A DNA stretch of 53,973 nucleotides from contig JBILNK010000007.1 in NCBI GenBank assembly GCA_044375105.1, forward strand, positions 1-53,973, given 5' to 3'. The notes under the pieces were generated by a model. It saw only the letters and a list, made by a program, of their open reading frames with translations, searched no databases and had not been told where the DNA came from. A program made the translations under genes and the position numbers. Source of the stretch: JBIKLM01 sp044375105. Lineage in GTDB: Bacteria > Planctomycetota > UBA1135 > GCA-002686595. Below are positions 1 through 8,311 of this stretch, piece after piece; the stretch's first letter is position 1; the number at the start of each line of letters is the position of its first letter.

Positions 1-77
1 CAAGCCGCCCGGCTTCAGCGGCCCGCGTCTGCCCGCCAGCCTCCCGCTCGACGGGAAAGGCCCGCGCCAAGGCCGGT

Positions 78-83
78 TAGCAT
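78..83 (+). promoter_or_regulatory. -10-like TAGCAT close to aroB start
   Basis: TAGCAT lies 12 bases before the aroB ATG, so a transcript would have a leader of only a few bases. No purine-rich ribosome binding site is visible. This is one of several similar cases in the window. Confidence 0.35.
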
Positions 84-95
84 GCTTCCGGCACG

Positions 96-1139
96 ATGTG
101 GTCCGAGCGCTTCCAGTTCCCGTCCGGTGCGCACACGCGCGTGGTCGTGGGCCAGGGCCTGGGCGGCGCGCTGGCGGCCGCGCTGGCAGCCGAGCCGGCC
201 CGCGGGCTGTTCGTGCTGTTCGATCCGGCGGTCCAAGGGGCCGCGGAGCGGCTGGCGAGCGAGCTCGGCGCGCGCGCCGCCTGGAGCGTGCCGGGCGGCG
301 AGGCGGTCAAGCGGGTCGAGGTCTGGGCCGAGTTGGCGGCGCGCCTCTCGGCTCAGGCCGCGGAGCGCGGGGCCCTGCTGCTGGCGGTCGGCGGCGGCTC
401 CCTGTGCGACCTGACCGGATTCCTGGCGGCGACCTATCGGCGCGGGGTGCGCCTGTGGCTGCTGCCGACCACGGCCCTGGCCATGTGCGACGCGGCCCTG
501 GGCGGCAAGAACGGGCTGGATCTCGGCGCGCTCAAGAACGCCGTCGGCACGATCCGCCAGCCCGAGGCGGTGTTCTGCGACCTGGGCTTCCTGGACAGCC
601 TGCCCTGGAGCGGGCGCCGCGGCGGGTTGGCCGAGCTGGTCAAAATGGCGGCGGTGCTCGACGCAAAGGCCTTCGAGTGGATCGAAGCCCGGGCGCCCGA
701 GCTGCTGGCCTGCCAGGCGGAGGCCTGGCGGCGCGCGGTCGAGCTGGCCGTGCGGCTCAAGCTCGGTGTGGTGATCGCCGACGAGTTCGAGCGCGACCGG
801 CGCCGCTGGCTCAACTTCGGCCACACCCTGGGCCACGCCCTGGAGAGCGCCTCGGAGTTCGCCTTGCCCCACGGCGACGCGGTGGCCTTGGGGATGCTGG
901 CGGAATGCCGCGCCGCGGGCTCCGCGGAAACCCCGCGCCTCGAGGCCCTGCTCGCACGCCTGGGCCTGCCGACGCGCCTAGAGCCGCAGCCCGATCGGGA
1001 GCGCCTGTGGGCCTTCGCCCGACAGGACAAGAAGACCGAAGGCGGCCGGGTGCTCGCCGTGGTCCCGGAAACGCTCGGCAGCGGCCGGCTGGTGACCCTC
1101 GAGCGCGGCCAGCTCGAGCGCGCCTTCGGGGCGAGCTGA
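96..1139 (+). CDS. aroB: 3-dehydroquinate synthase
   Basis: This enzyme catalyses step 2 of the shikimate pathway, converting DAHP to 3-dehydroquinate in the cytoplasm with NAD and a divalent metal. The 347-residue product has the normal family length. Visible motifs are the NAD-binding GGGSLCDLTGF (residues 99-109), PTT (124-126), GGKNG (136-140), AELVK (179-183) and NFGHTLGHALE (240-250). E180, H243 and H259 fit the three metal ligands, including the 16-residue spacing between the two histidines. In GGKNG an Asn replaces the usual Thr. The ATG at 96 is preceded by a -10-like TAGCAT (78-83) and no Shine-Dalgarno sequence. It is the first of three collinear shikimate genes. Confidence 0.96.
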   Translation: MWSERFQFPSGAHTRVVVGQGLGGALAAALAAEPARGLFVLFDPAVQGAAERLASELGARAAWSVPGGEAVKRVEVWAELAARLSAQAAERGALLLAVGGGSLCDLTGFLAATYRRGVRLWLLPTTALAMCDAALGGKNGLDLGALKNAVGTIRQPEAVFCDLGFLDSLPWSGRRGGLAELVKMAAVLDAKAFEWIEARAPELLACQAEAWRRAVELAVRLKLGVVIADEFERDRRRWLNFGHTLGHALESASEFALPHGDAVALGMLAECRAAGSAETPRLEALLARLGLPTRLEPQPDRERLWAFARQDKKTEGGRVLAVVPETLGSGRLVTLERGQLERAFGAS

Positions 1140-1259
1140 CCGGCCGAGAACGGATCGACGGGAGCTGCGCCCGAGCGGTTGCACCAACCCGTCCGCCTGC
1201 CTTGGGGCCGCGCGCCGGAGGCCGCAGAGGCCAAAGAGCGTCGCTGCAAGCCGATGCTC

Positions 1260-1287
1260 GCGCGGCCTCCGACCGGCGGAGCCGCGC
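1260..1287. terminator. hairpin downstream of aroB
   Basis: GCGCGGC, a bulged C and TCCG pair with CGGA and GCCGCGC across a short ACCGG loop. There is no T-run. It sits in the 282-base space between aroB and the next gene and could terminate or attenuate transcription. The rest of that space shows nothing recognisable. Confidence 0.35.
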
Positions 1288-1408
1288 TCGGCCTGGGCAA
1301 CGCCCGCGCCGTCCAGCCCGCCCTTCGGAGGCCTGCGGCCCTCCCTGCGGCGGCCAGATCGGGCGGGATCGGGGCTGATTCCAGGGCTCTGGGCGCGCCC
1401 GCGGCTGC

Positions 1409-1414
1409 CATACT
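1409..1414 (+). promoter_or_regulatory. -10-like CATACT next to aroA-aroK start
   Basis: CATACT ends 7 bases before the proposed GTG start at 1422, a spacing that would give a leaderless mRNA. It supports GTG 1422 over any upstream start. Confidence 0.35.
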
Positions 1415-1421
1415 CGCCGGG

Positions 1422-3314
1422 GTGTGGATCCAGCCGTTGCTGGCGCCGGCGCGGGCGCGTTTCGAGCTGCCGACCTCGAAGTCGGCGGCCAATCGGGTCC
1501 TGATCGCGGCGGCCCTGTCGGGGCGCCGGGTCGAGCTCGGCCCGCTCGATTCCAACGCGGACATCGAGGCGGTGCTGAACGGGCTGGCGGTTTTCGGCTT
1601 TTCGGTCGAGCGCCGCGAAGCCGGGGTGACCCTGGGGCCGGGGCCGCGTAGGCCGCACCGTGAAGGCCGCATCGCCTGCGGCGCGGCCGGCACGGCGCTG
1701 CGCTTCCTGGCGGCGCTCGCGGCGCTGCTGCCCGGACGCTGGGAGCTGTGCGGCAGCGCGCGTCTGGCCGAGCGCCCGATCGAGGACCTGGCGGCGGCGC
1801 TGCGCGGGCTGGGAGCCGAGGTGCAGCGCGCCGACGCTCCGGGGATCGGCGGCGAAAGCGGCGCAAGCCGGGAGGCGATCGAGCCCGACGGCGCGGCGGA
1901 ACGCGCGCTGCTGTGGATCCGCGGGCGGCCCGCGGAGGCGCCGCCGCCGCGGCGGATCGGGCTCGATGCGCGGCTTTCGAGCCAGTTCCTCTCGGCGCTC
2001 TTGCTGGTCGGCGCCGAGCTCGGACCGGAGGGCCTGGAGATCGAGCTGAGCGGGCCCCTGGCGTCCGCCGAGTACGCCCAGCTGACGGCGCGGGTCCTGG
2101 CGCGCTTCGGCGTCGAGGTCCGCCGGGAGGGCGCTTTGTGGCGCGTGCGGCGGATTGGCGCAGGGGCGCCGCAGGCATCGGCTGCGGCTGCGGCGACGGC
2201 TGCGGCAACGGCTGCGGCTGCTGCCACGGCGGATGCGGCGGGACCGTCGGCGGCCGAGCGGCTCGAGCTGCCCGCGGACTGGAGCGCCATGGGCGTGTGG
2301 AGCTGCCTCGCCCACGCCACGGGCAGCCGCATCGAAGCCCCCGGGCTCGATCCGGACGACGGCCAGCCGGACGCGCGTTTGGCGGGCCTGCTGGCGCAGC
2401 TGGATCGGCCCGGGCCCCTCGAGCTCGACGTCGGGGCCTGCCCGGACCAGTTCATGAACCTGGCCGTGCTGGCGGCGGCGCGCTCGGCGCCGACCCGGCT
2501 CACCGGCGCCGCCAACCTGCGGCACAAGGAGAGCGATCGGATCGAGCGCATGCGCGCGGCCCTGGCGGCCCTGGGCGCGCAGGTGCGCGCGGAGCCCGAT
2601 GGCCTGTGGATCGCCGGCCGGCCGGCGCGCTGGCGCGGCGCCCTGCTCGATTGCGCCGAGGACCATCGCCTGGCGATGGCCTTCGCGCTGCACGGACTGC
2701 TGGCGGGCGGCGTGCGCCTCTCCGGCGCCGAATGCGTGGCCAAGAGCTATCCGCGCTTCTTCGAGCACCTGACGGCCCTGCGCGCGGCCACGCGCCCGGT
2801 GGCGCTGGTCGGGCAGCGCGGCGCCGGCAAGAGCACCCTCGGGCGCGCGCTGGCCCAGGCCACCGGCACACGTTTCATGGACACGGACGCGCTCTTCGCC
2901 GCGGCCCACGGGCCGATCCACGCCTTCGTCGATGCGCACGGCTGGGAGCCGTTCCGCGATGCGGAGCAGCGCTTGCTAGCCGAGGCCCTGGCGCCGGGTC
3001 GCGTGCTGGCCCTGGGCGGCGGCGCCCTCGAGCGCGAGGCGAGCCGGCGGCTGCTGGCTGCGCAGGCGCTGGCGGTCTGGATCGACACGCCCCGGGAGCT
3101 GCTGCTGGCGCGGCTGTCCCTGCCCGGCGAGCGCCGCCCGGCGGTCCTGGGCGGCACGCTGAGCGCGGAGCTGGACGCCCTGGAGGCCCGCCGTCGGCCG
3201 CTGTTCGAAGCGGCGGCCGCCCTGCGCGTCGACGGCGCCCTCGAGCTCGACGCCCAGGTCGAAGCGGTCTGGAGCGGGCTGCAGGCCCTCGGAAGGCGGG
3301 AGCGCGGGGCATGA
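1422..3314 (+). CDS. aroA-aroK: EPSP synthase-shikimate kinase fusion
   Basis: This is a bifunctional shikimate enzyme of 630 residues. Residues 1 to about 455 are 5-enolpyruvylshikimate-3-phosphate synthase, with PTSKSAANR near residue 17, a GTALRFLAAL segment and LRHKESDR near residue 366. From about residue 456 a shikimate kinase follows, with P-loop GQRGAGKST, substrate motif DTDALF, an FRDAEQR segment, GGGAL and a lid region GERRP. The frame is open upstream to 1179, but family similarity begins immediately after GTG 1422, which also follows a -10-like hexamer, so that start was chosen. An Ala/Thr-rich low-complexity stretch (about residues 245-280) interrupts the EPSPS part and is presumably a surface loop. 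The two fused activities are not consecutive: shikimate kinase acts just before EPSPS. Confidence 0.93.
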   Translation: MWIQPLLAPARARFELPTSKSAANRVLIAAALSGRRVELGPLDSNADIEAVLNGLAVFGFSVERREAGVTLGPGPRRPHREGRIACGAAGTALRFLAALAALLPGRWELCGSARLAERPIEDLAAALRGLGAEVQRADAPGIGGESGASREAIEPDGAAERALLWIRGRPAEAPPPRRIGLDARLSSQFLSALLLVGAELGPEGLEIELSGPLASAEYAQLTARVLARFGVEVRREGALWRVRRIGAGAPQASAAAAATAAATAAAAATADAAGPSAAERLELPADWSAMGVWSCLAHATGSRIEAPGLDPDDGQPDARLAGLLAQLDRPGPLELDVGACPDQFMNLAVLAAARSAPTRLTGAANLRHKESDRIERMRAALAALGAQVRAEPDGLWIAGRPARWRGALLDCAEDHRLAMAFALHGLLAGGVRLSGAECVAKSYPRFFEHLTALRAATRPVALVGQRGAGKSTLGRALAQATGTRFMDTDALFAAAHGPIHAFVDAHGWEPFRDAEQRLLAEALAPGRVLALGGGALEREASRRLLAAQALAVWIDTPRELLLARLSLPGERRPAVLGGTLSAELDALEARRRPLFEAAAALRVDGALELDAQVEAVWSGLQALGRRERGA

Positions 3315-3486
3315 AGAACGACGCTGGCCGGCGGGCCCGGACGCGGGCGCTCCGCGTTTCGGCCAGGCCGGGGCCCTGCATCTCGGTCGAGCGCAGCGGC
3401 GCAGGCGCCATGCGTCCGGCCGGGGCACGCGCCGCGTCGAGCGCGCGGCGCTGCCGTGCGCTTTTCCAGCGCAGGGTCCCGAGCTC

Positions 3487-4932
3487 ATGAAGACCTGTTT
3501 CGTGGTCACGCTGCCTGCGGCCGCGGCAAGCGATCCGGCGGCCTTCGCGCGCCGCGCCCGAGGAGCCGGCGCCGATCTGCTGGAGCTGCGCGGCGACCTG
3601 ACGCCGGGGCTGGCGCCCTTCGAAAGCCCCCTGCCGCTGCTGCTGGCTCCGCGCGGCGGCGATCTCACGCGCCTGGCGGCCCGCGGCGCGGCCTGGCTGG
3701 ATCTCGAACGGGGCGAACGGGGCCCGCCCTGCCCGGGCGCCGAGCGCCTCGGCAGCTTCCACGACCCCGCGGGCTGCCCGGACGCGGCGACCTTGATCGA
3801 GATCGGGCGCGCGCTGCGGCTCGAAGGCGCGAGCGCGCTCAAACTGGTCGTGCGCCCGGATTGCGCCGCCGATTGGCTCGAACTCGAGCGCGCCCGCGCG
3901 CCCCTGGCCGCTTTGGCGCCCACCACGCTGCTGGCCATGGGGCCCCTGGCGGATGGCTCGCGGCTGTTCTCACCCTGGCGCAACCCCTTCACCTACGCGG
4001 CGCTGGAGCCGGGCCTCGAGAGCGCCCCGGGCCAGTGGACGCTGGCCGAGCACCTCGCGCTCGCCGGGCCCGAGCCCCCCGCCTTGACCGGCCTGCTGGG
4101 CGGCGCCGAATTCACCGCAAAGAGCCTGAGCCCGCGCATCCATGGCCTCTTGGCGCGGCGCCGCGGGCTGCGCGCCGTCTACCTGCGCTTCCCGAGCCGG
4201 GAAGCCGGACCAGACCTGGCGGCGCTGCTCGCCCTGGGCCTGCGCGGCCTGTCGGTGACCGCTCCGCACAAGCTCGCCGCCGCGGCGGCGGCGGCGTCCC
4301 TCGACGCCGCGGCGCGCGAGGCGGGCGCGGTCAACACCCTGCTGCGCGACGAGCGGCCGGGCGGCGCGGTCTGGCGCGGGCTGCAGCTCGACGCGGAGGG
4401 CCTGCGGCGCGGCTACGCGGACTGGCGCGGGGCCGAGTCCCTGGCTTTGCTCGGCTCGGGCGGCGCTGCGGCGGCGGTGCTGCTGGCCGCGCGCGAGCTC
4501 GATTGGCGCGGCGCGACGATTTTCGCGCGCTCGGCCGAACCGGCCGCGGCCCTGGCGCGACGCTTCGGCGCGCGGGCCCGGCCCTTGGCGGAGCTGCCGA
4601 GCTCGCGGGCCGATCTGTTGGTCTCGAGCCTGCCGGTCGATCTGCCGGTGCCGCTCGGCCCGCCGGGCTCGGGCCTGCCGCAGCCGCTCGGGCCGGATCC
4701 CCGCGCCATCGACCTGCGCTACGGCGCCGCGACCGGATTCCAGCGCGCGGCCGCCGACCGCGGCTTCCGCGTGCGCGACGGCTTGGCCATGCTGCTGCAC
4801 CAGGCCCTGGCCCAGTTCGAGCAGTTCCACGGCGTCCAGACGGACGCCGCGGATCTGGCCGCCCTGGAGGCCGAACTCGCCGAATTCAGACGACCCAACG
4901 GGTCCAACGCGCGCCCCGACCATCGTCCGTGA
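3487..4932 (+). CDS. aroD-aroE: type I dehydroquinase-shikimate dehydrogenase fusion
   Basis: This 481-residue bifunctional enzyme covers the third and fourth pathway steps. Residues 1 to about 195 are a type I 3-dehydroquinate dehydratase: ELRGD (33-37), catalytic His92 in SFHDPAG, Schiff-base Lys119 in ALKLVVRP (27 residues later, the classical spacing) and the MGPLADGSR segment ending in R159. Residues from about 198 are shikimate dehydrogenase: SLSP (213-216), SVTAPHK with catalytic Lys262, GAVNT (280-284), Asp302 in LDAEG, and the NADP-binding GSGGAAAA (323-330). The order is that of the plant bifunctional DHQ-SDH and of the last two domains of fungal AROM. The gene lies 172 bases after aroA-aroK on the same strand. 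That spacer holds no gene. Confidence 0.94.
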   Translation: MKTCFVVTLPAAAASDPAAFARRARGAGADLLELRGDLTPGLAPFESPLPLLLAPRGGDLTRLAARGAAWLDLERGERGPPCPGAERLGSFHDPAGCPDAATLIEIGRALRLEGASALKLVVRPDCAADWLELERARAPLAALAPTTLLAMGPLADGSRLFSPWRNPFTYAALEPGLESAPGQWTLAEHLALAGPEPPALTGLLGGAEFTAKSLSPRIHGLLARRRGLRAVYLRFPSREAGPDLAALLALGLRGLSVTAPHKLAAAAAAASLDAAAREAGAVNTLLRDERPGGAVWRGLQLDAEGLRRGYADWRGAESLALLGSGGAAAAVLLAARELDWRGATIFARSAEPAAALARRFGARARPLAELPSSRADLLVSSLPVDLPVPLGPPGSGLPQPLGPDPRAIDLRYGAATGFQRAAADRGFRVRDGLAMLLHQALAQFEQFHGVQTDAADLAALEAELAEFRRPNGSNARPDHRP

Positions 4933-4934
4933 GC

Positions 4935-5647
4935 GAGCGCGCCGCGGGCCGCCCGCCCAGGCGGAGGCGCGCCGAGCCGGAGGCTGGCCGAGGCTGGGCT
5001 AGGACCGAACGCCCCGTGGGCAGAGGCCCGGTCGCCAGGCTCGAGACCGCCGCAGCGATGGGCAGCTGGCAACGGGCGCGGCCGTGGCACAGCCAGACGC
5101 GTTTCCGCCCAAGAGCGCCGCTCCGCGGCCGGCCCCGCCGATGGGGCCCTCAGGGCTTGCGGGTCGCTTCGACGCTCATCACCTCGATCTCGCCGTGGGG
5201 CGGGATGGTGTCGAACATGCGCGTCAGGGCGCGGCCGTCCGGGGTCTGGCTGGTCAGCATGCGGAACGACCGCGCGCCGGCCACGTCGACCATCGTGCCG
5301 TGGAAATCGATCGAGCCGTCCGCTTGGGCCTTGCCGCGGCTCATCACCGGCCAGGTGCTGAAGCTGTCGAGCTAGAAAGCCACGTATTCCCGGGCCAGGT
5401 TGTCGTAGCCGATCAGCTGGAAGCCCTGCATCTGGCCCATGGGCCCCATGTCGATCTGGATCTCCTGCTGCAGCCAGCGGCCGCCCAGCAGCATCTTGGC
5501 CTGCATGCGGCCCTGAGCTTCCATCTAGGGCAGATCCGCGGACATGCGCATCTTGTGGGTCAAGGCCCATTCGCCCGCGCCCTGCGCCAGCAGGCGGTGC
5601 GGCTCTCCGGGCGCCGCCAGCTCGGCCATGCGCGCCATCATCTGCTC
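4935..5647. repeat. direct repeat copy 1 (DUF1579 gene plus 3' flank)
   Basis: The stretch matches 11865-12553 in the same orientation. Over about 505 bases (5142-5647 against 12049-12553) I count about 27 mismatches and no gaps, so about 95% identity. The flank at 4935-5141 is also similar but less strictly. Similarity ends abruptly at about 5647, inside the N-terminal part of the gene. Confidence 0.85.
5153..5647 (-). pseudogene. decayed DUF1579-type gene (copy 1)
   Basis: This is a truncated duplicate of the intact gene at 12058-12693. Compared with it, two Trp codons have become TAG stops (near 5374 and 5527, both TGG to TAG), and the signal peptide and first residues are missing because the copy breaks off at about 5647. 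Frame is otherwise kept along the whole copy. It is adjacent to and convergent with aroD-aroE. The product is most likely not made. Confidence 0.85.
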
Positions 5648-5713
5648 GATCCTGATGGGCGCGTGGTCTATCGTTTGCGGCGCCCTTGAAGCGACGGCAC
5701 CAGCTTGATCGCC

Positions 5714-5840
5714 TTAGAGCCGCTGGCCTTGCTCGAGCGACTCGCCGCGTTCGAGCACGGCCGAGGCACTGCCGAGCGCCGAGGCCCGGGCATTGCCCAC
5801 GCCGAGAAAACGCAGTGCGCGTTCGTTGTCAAGGAGAGTG
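5714..5840 (-). pseudogene. fragment of MBL-fold hydrolase N-terminus
   Basis: The reverse strand reads LRFLGVGNARASALGSASAV, then a TAA stop at 5716-5714. This resembles the first beta-hairpin of metallo-beta-lactamase-fold hydrolases of the RNase Z type. No start codon, HxHxDH motif or further part of the fold is present. It abuts the break point of the DUF1579 copy and looks like debris from rearrangement. The family call rests on about 25 residues only. Confidence 0.35.
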
Positions 5841-5891
5841 ATAGTTAGTGCTACCGAGCAGCACCTCATTCCGGAGCGGACGCATAGATCA

Positions 5892-6239
5892 TCAGAGATT
5901 CATACCATTCGACTGAATGTTAAAGCAGACAGGCATATCGTCATCATGGCCAAGACCATCGCCATAACCAAAGGCCTTCAGTGCTCTCGCGATTGCATCT
6001 TTAGGTACAGCAATCTCGGTAGACTTGACTGTGCTCGCGAGGGATACAACTTCCCAGCCCAGCCTCATGTGGCCGCGTGGATCAGCGACCCCCCTTTGAA
6101 CGGCGACTATGTTCCAAGTCACATCATCGAAGTAAAAAATTGCAAACAATTCTTTATCTATTGACCAGCCCAATTCAATCAATATTTTATTACCAGATTC
6201 ATCACAAACAGCCCCCTTGTCCTTACTAAAAATAAACAT
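5892..6239 (-). CDS. AT-rich orphan protein, 115 residues
   Basis: I do not recognise this protein. It is acidic, with a plausible globular composition (aromatic and hydrophobic residues spread throughout, no signal peptide, no membrane segment) and begins MFIFSKDKGAVCDESG. Base composition is far below the surrounding GC content, and codon choice differs (many A/T third positions), so horizontal acquisition is likely. A -10-like TATTAG lies 6 bases before the ATG. It stands alone in a zone of dead genes, with no partner of similar composition next to it. Small size and composition would fit an orphan immunity-type protein, but nothing in the sequence proves that. Confidence 0.55.
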   Translation of the reverse strand: MFIFSKDKGAVCDESGNKILIELGWSIDKELFAIFYFDDVTWNIVAVQRGVADPRGHMRLGWEVVSLASTVKSTEIAVPKDAIARALKAFGYGDGLGHDDDMPVCFNIQSNGMNL

Positions 6240-6621
6240 ATAGTTCTAATACTGCGGGAGCGAATCGTCCAAGCAGTGGTCCGGACCATCCAACCGCCAT
6301 CCGCACGACAATCCCTGCCCAGCACACCCTGGTCAATACACCGCCAGAACCCGCGCAATCCGGGCGTTCTTGCCGGAATGCCCATCTCAGCACAGACGAC
6401 GTCCCCGCCACAGCCTCTCGACCGCAGCCTGACTCACCCCGCAGGCGGGCAAGGTCCACCACAGCCGCCTCGGCCGTGGCCGGCACGCCCTGGGGGGCCG
6501 GGCGCAGGCAGCCGCCGAGCAGAATGGGGAAATGAATCAGAACCCCCGGATCATAGGCTTGGGGATTGCGCATTGCGAGAGTCTAACAATACGGTCCCGC
6601 TTGCGGCGAAAGCCCGCTCCC
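6240..6621. other. 382-base gene-free stretch
   Basis: This is the transition from the AT-rich pocket back to high GC. Open frames on the reverse strand reach about 110 codons but show no protein-like pattern I can recognise. It probably holds the promoters of the flanking genes and old debris. Confidence 0.4.
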
Positions 6622-8154
6622 ATGGCCGACGCTCAAAAGACCCCGACCCCCGCATCGCCCCGCGGCCTCGAGCCCGTGGATTGCTGGCTGGCCCTTGGGT
6701 TCGCGGTCGGTTTCGCCCTGCTCTACACGGCCACCCTGCAGCGCTGGCTATGGAACGACGGGTTCTTGGTGGCCGCCCGGCTGGAGTGGGGCGAACCCGG
6801 GCTTTGGCCCCACCCGGCCTACCTGCCCGTGGCCAGGGCCTTGGACAAGCTCGTACCGGGCTTCGGACACTACGAGGCGCTCTTCGCCACTTCCTGGCTG
6901 CCCGCGGCCCTGGGCCTCGCCGTGGGCTTTTTGCTGCTGCGCGAACTGGGACTGGCGCGGTGCACCGGCGCCCTGGCGACCCTGGCCTTCGGCGTAAGCC
7001 CCGTGCACTGGTTTTTCGCCACCACCATCGAGGTGCACGCCCTGCACTTTTTGGGGGTCGCCGCGGCGGCCCTCGTCACCCTGCGCGCCCCCTGGGCGCG
7101 GGAGGGTCGGGCGATCCTCACCACGGCGCTCGCCTTTGCCCTCGTGCCGCTGACGCACCTGACCGCGCCGCTGCTCGGGCCCGCTTGGCTCTACCTCGCG
7201 GTGTTGGCGGCGCGCGGCCAGGGTGTGCGGCTTTCGCCGCGTTCGGTGCTGCTTCGCCTAGGCCCCGCCCTGATGCTCGTGGGCTTCATTTCCTTCGCCC
7301 TGACCAGCCTGTACTACTGGGAGGACTCGGTCTTGGGCGGCATCCGCGGCACGGCGGCGCAGATCGAAGAGCACCTGAATCCGAGCAGTTGGGCCTGGTG
7401 GCGCGAGGACGTCGGAGCCGCGCTATCGGCCTTGCTCCTGCCCCTTGGGCTCGGAGCCTATGCCGTAGGCAAGGGACGCGTGCCTGCCCCGGCGGGTCTA
7501 GGCACGCTGCTGCTTCTAGCCGTGCTACCGCTGCTCGCCTTCACCGCCTGGTGGGCCGTGCCCAACGAGGGTGGGTACCTGTTGGGCAAGTCCCCCTTCC
7601 TTTTGATGCTCGCCGCCTACGGCCTGGAATGGCCGCGGCGCGCGCTGCTCGTTCGAGTCCCGGGCGGTGCGGCGCCGGCAGGAGCCCTTGGGGCGGCGCT
7701 CGTTTGCGCAACCGCGATCGCCGGCTGGCGCGAGGCCACCGCCTGGCGTCAAAAATACGAGGACCAGCATCGCGCGAGCCGCGCGCAGATGGTGCGCGAA
7801 GTGCTTGGAGAGCGGGGGCTCCTGGTGTCCTTTGACACCTGGCGCCAGCCGATCGGCCTGGACGTGCGTGGGGTCCGGGAAGACCAACGGGTGCGTCTGG
7901 TGGAAGACGCCCTGCGGGATGGGACCGGGCCCGAGCACGTGATGGCGGACATCGCCTGGAAGATCAAGATTCTGGCCTCGGAGCACCCCGAAGGAGTGGT
8001 CCTGGATCTCAAGTACCGCACCATGGGCAAGGAGAATCCGTTCCTGCTGCCCTTCGCCCAGGTCTTCGACCGGGAACTCCTGCGCCACTTTGAGCTCGAG
8101 GAGCACCCCCACCCCCACTGGCCCCTGGCGCGCCTACGCCTGATCGACGGCTGA
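6622..8154 (+). CDS. multipass membrane protein, possible GT-C-type glycosyltransferase
   Basis: The 510-residue product has about 9-10 hydrophobic segments in its first 400 residues, followed by a soluble tail of about 110 residues. After the first membrane segment comes a polar loop with WNDGFLVAARLEWGEPG and HPAY, arranged like the first periplasmic loop of GT-C glycosyltransferases of the DUF2723/PMT type, where acidic residues do catalysis. That assignment is by topology only. The frame is open to 6532, but ATG 6622 gives a more natural N-terminus before the first membrane span. The following region contains a fragment of a YfhO-like membrane protein, a family also tied to cell-surface glycosylation. 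Confidence 0.6.
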   Translation: MADAQKTPTPASPRGLEPVDCWLALGFAVGFALLYTATLQRWLWNDGFLVAARLEWGEPGLWPHPAYLPVARALDKLVPGFGHYEALFATSWLPAALGLAVGFLLLRELGLARCTGALATLAFGVSPVHWFFATTIEVHALHFLGVAAAALVTLRAPWAREGRAILTTALAFALVPLTHLTAPLLGPAWLYLAVLAARGQGVRLSPRSVLLRLGPALMLVGFISFALTSLYYWEDSVLGGIRGTAAQIEEHLNPSSWAWWREDVGAALSALLLPLGLGAYAVGKGRVPAPAGLGTLLLLAVLPLLAFTAWWAVPNEGGYLLGKSPFLLMLAAYGLEWPRRALLVRVPGGAAPAGALGAALVCATAIAGWREATAWRQKYEDQHRASRAQMVREVLGERGLLVSFDTWRQPIGLDVRGVREDQRVRLVEDALRDGTGPEHVMADIAWKIKILASEHPEGVVLDLKYRTMGKENPFLLPFAQVFDRELLRHFELEEHPHPHWPLARLRLIDG

Positions 8155-8205
8155 CCGGATGGGCAAACCATCGGCACCGCCCGGATCCGGGAACCCACGG
8201 CGTAT

Positions 8206-8217
8206 GTTTCGCGAAAC
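8206..8217. repeat. 12-base perfect palindrome
   Basis: GTTTCGCGAAAC lies just past the stop of the membrane protein gene. It may be part of a terminator stem or a protein-binding site. No T-run follows. Confidence 0.2.
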
Positions 8218-8311
8218 CAGCCCATGAGCCCTGGCCAACGACGCCACCCCGGACTCGGGGATCGATGAACAGCCTATCTGGTCGCCTGCTGACGCCCATG
8301 GGCGGTGGCGC

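Noticed and set aside
434..2743. Very long reverse-strand open frame opposite aroB and aroA-aroK (and many similar frames elsewhere)
   Set aside because: High GC content removes stop codons from antisense frames. The translations are Arg/Pro/Ser-rich and show no family pattern, while the opposite strand codes for recognised enzymes.
5374..5529. In-frame TAG codons as possible recoding (pyrrolysine-like or readthrough)
   Set aside because: The intact paralogue has Trp at both positions, the copy also lacks its N-terminus, and no recoding machinery is visible. Decay explains it better.
6582..6588. GTCTAAC, matching the attC inverse core of integron cassettes, beside the AT-rich orphan gene
   Set aside because: No matching GTTRRRY core lies within a plausible distance and no integrase is present. 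A 7-base match is expected by chance.
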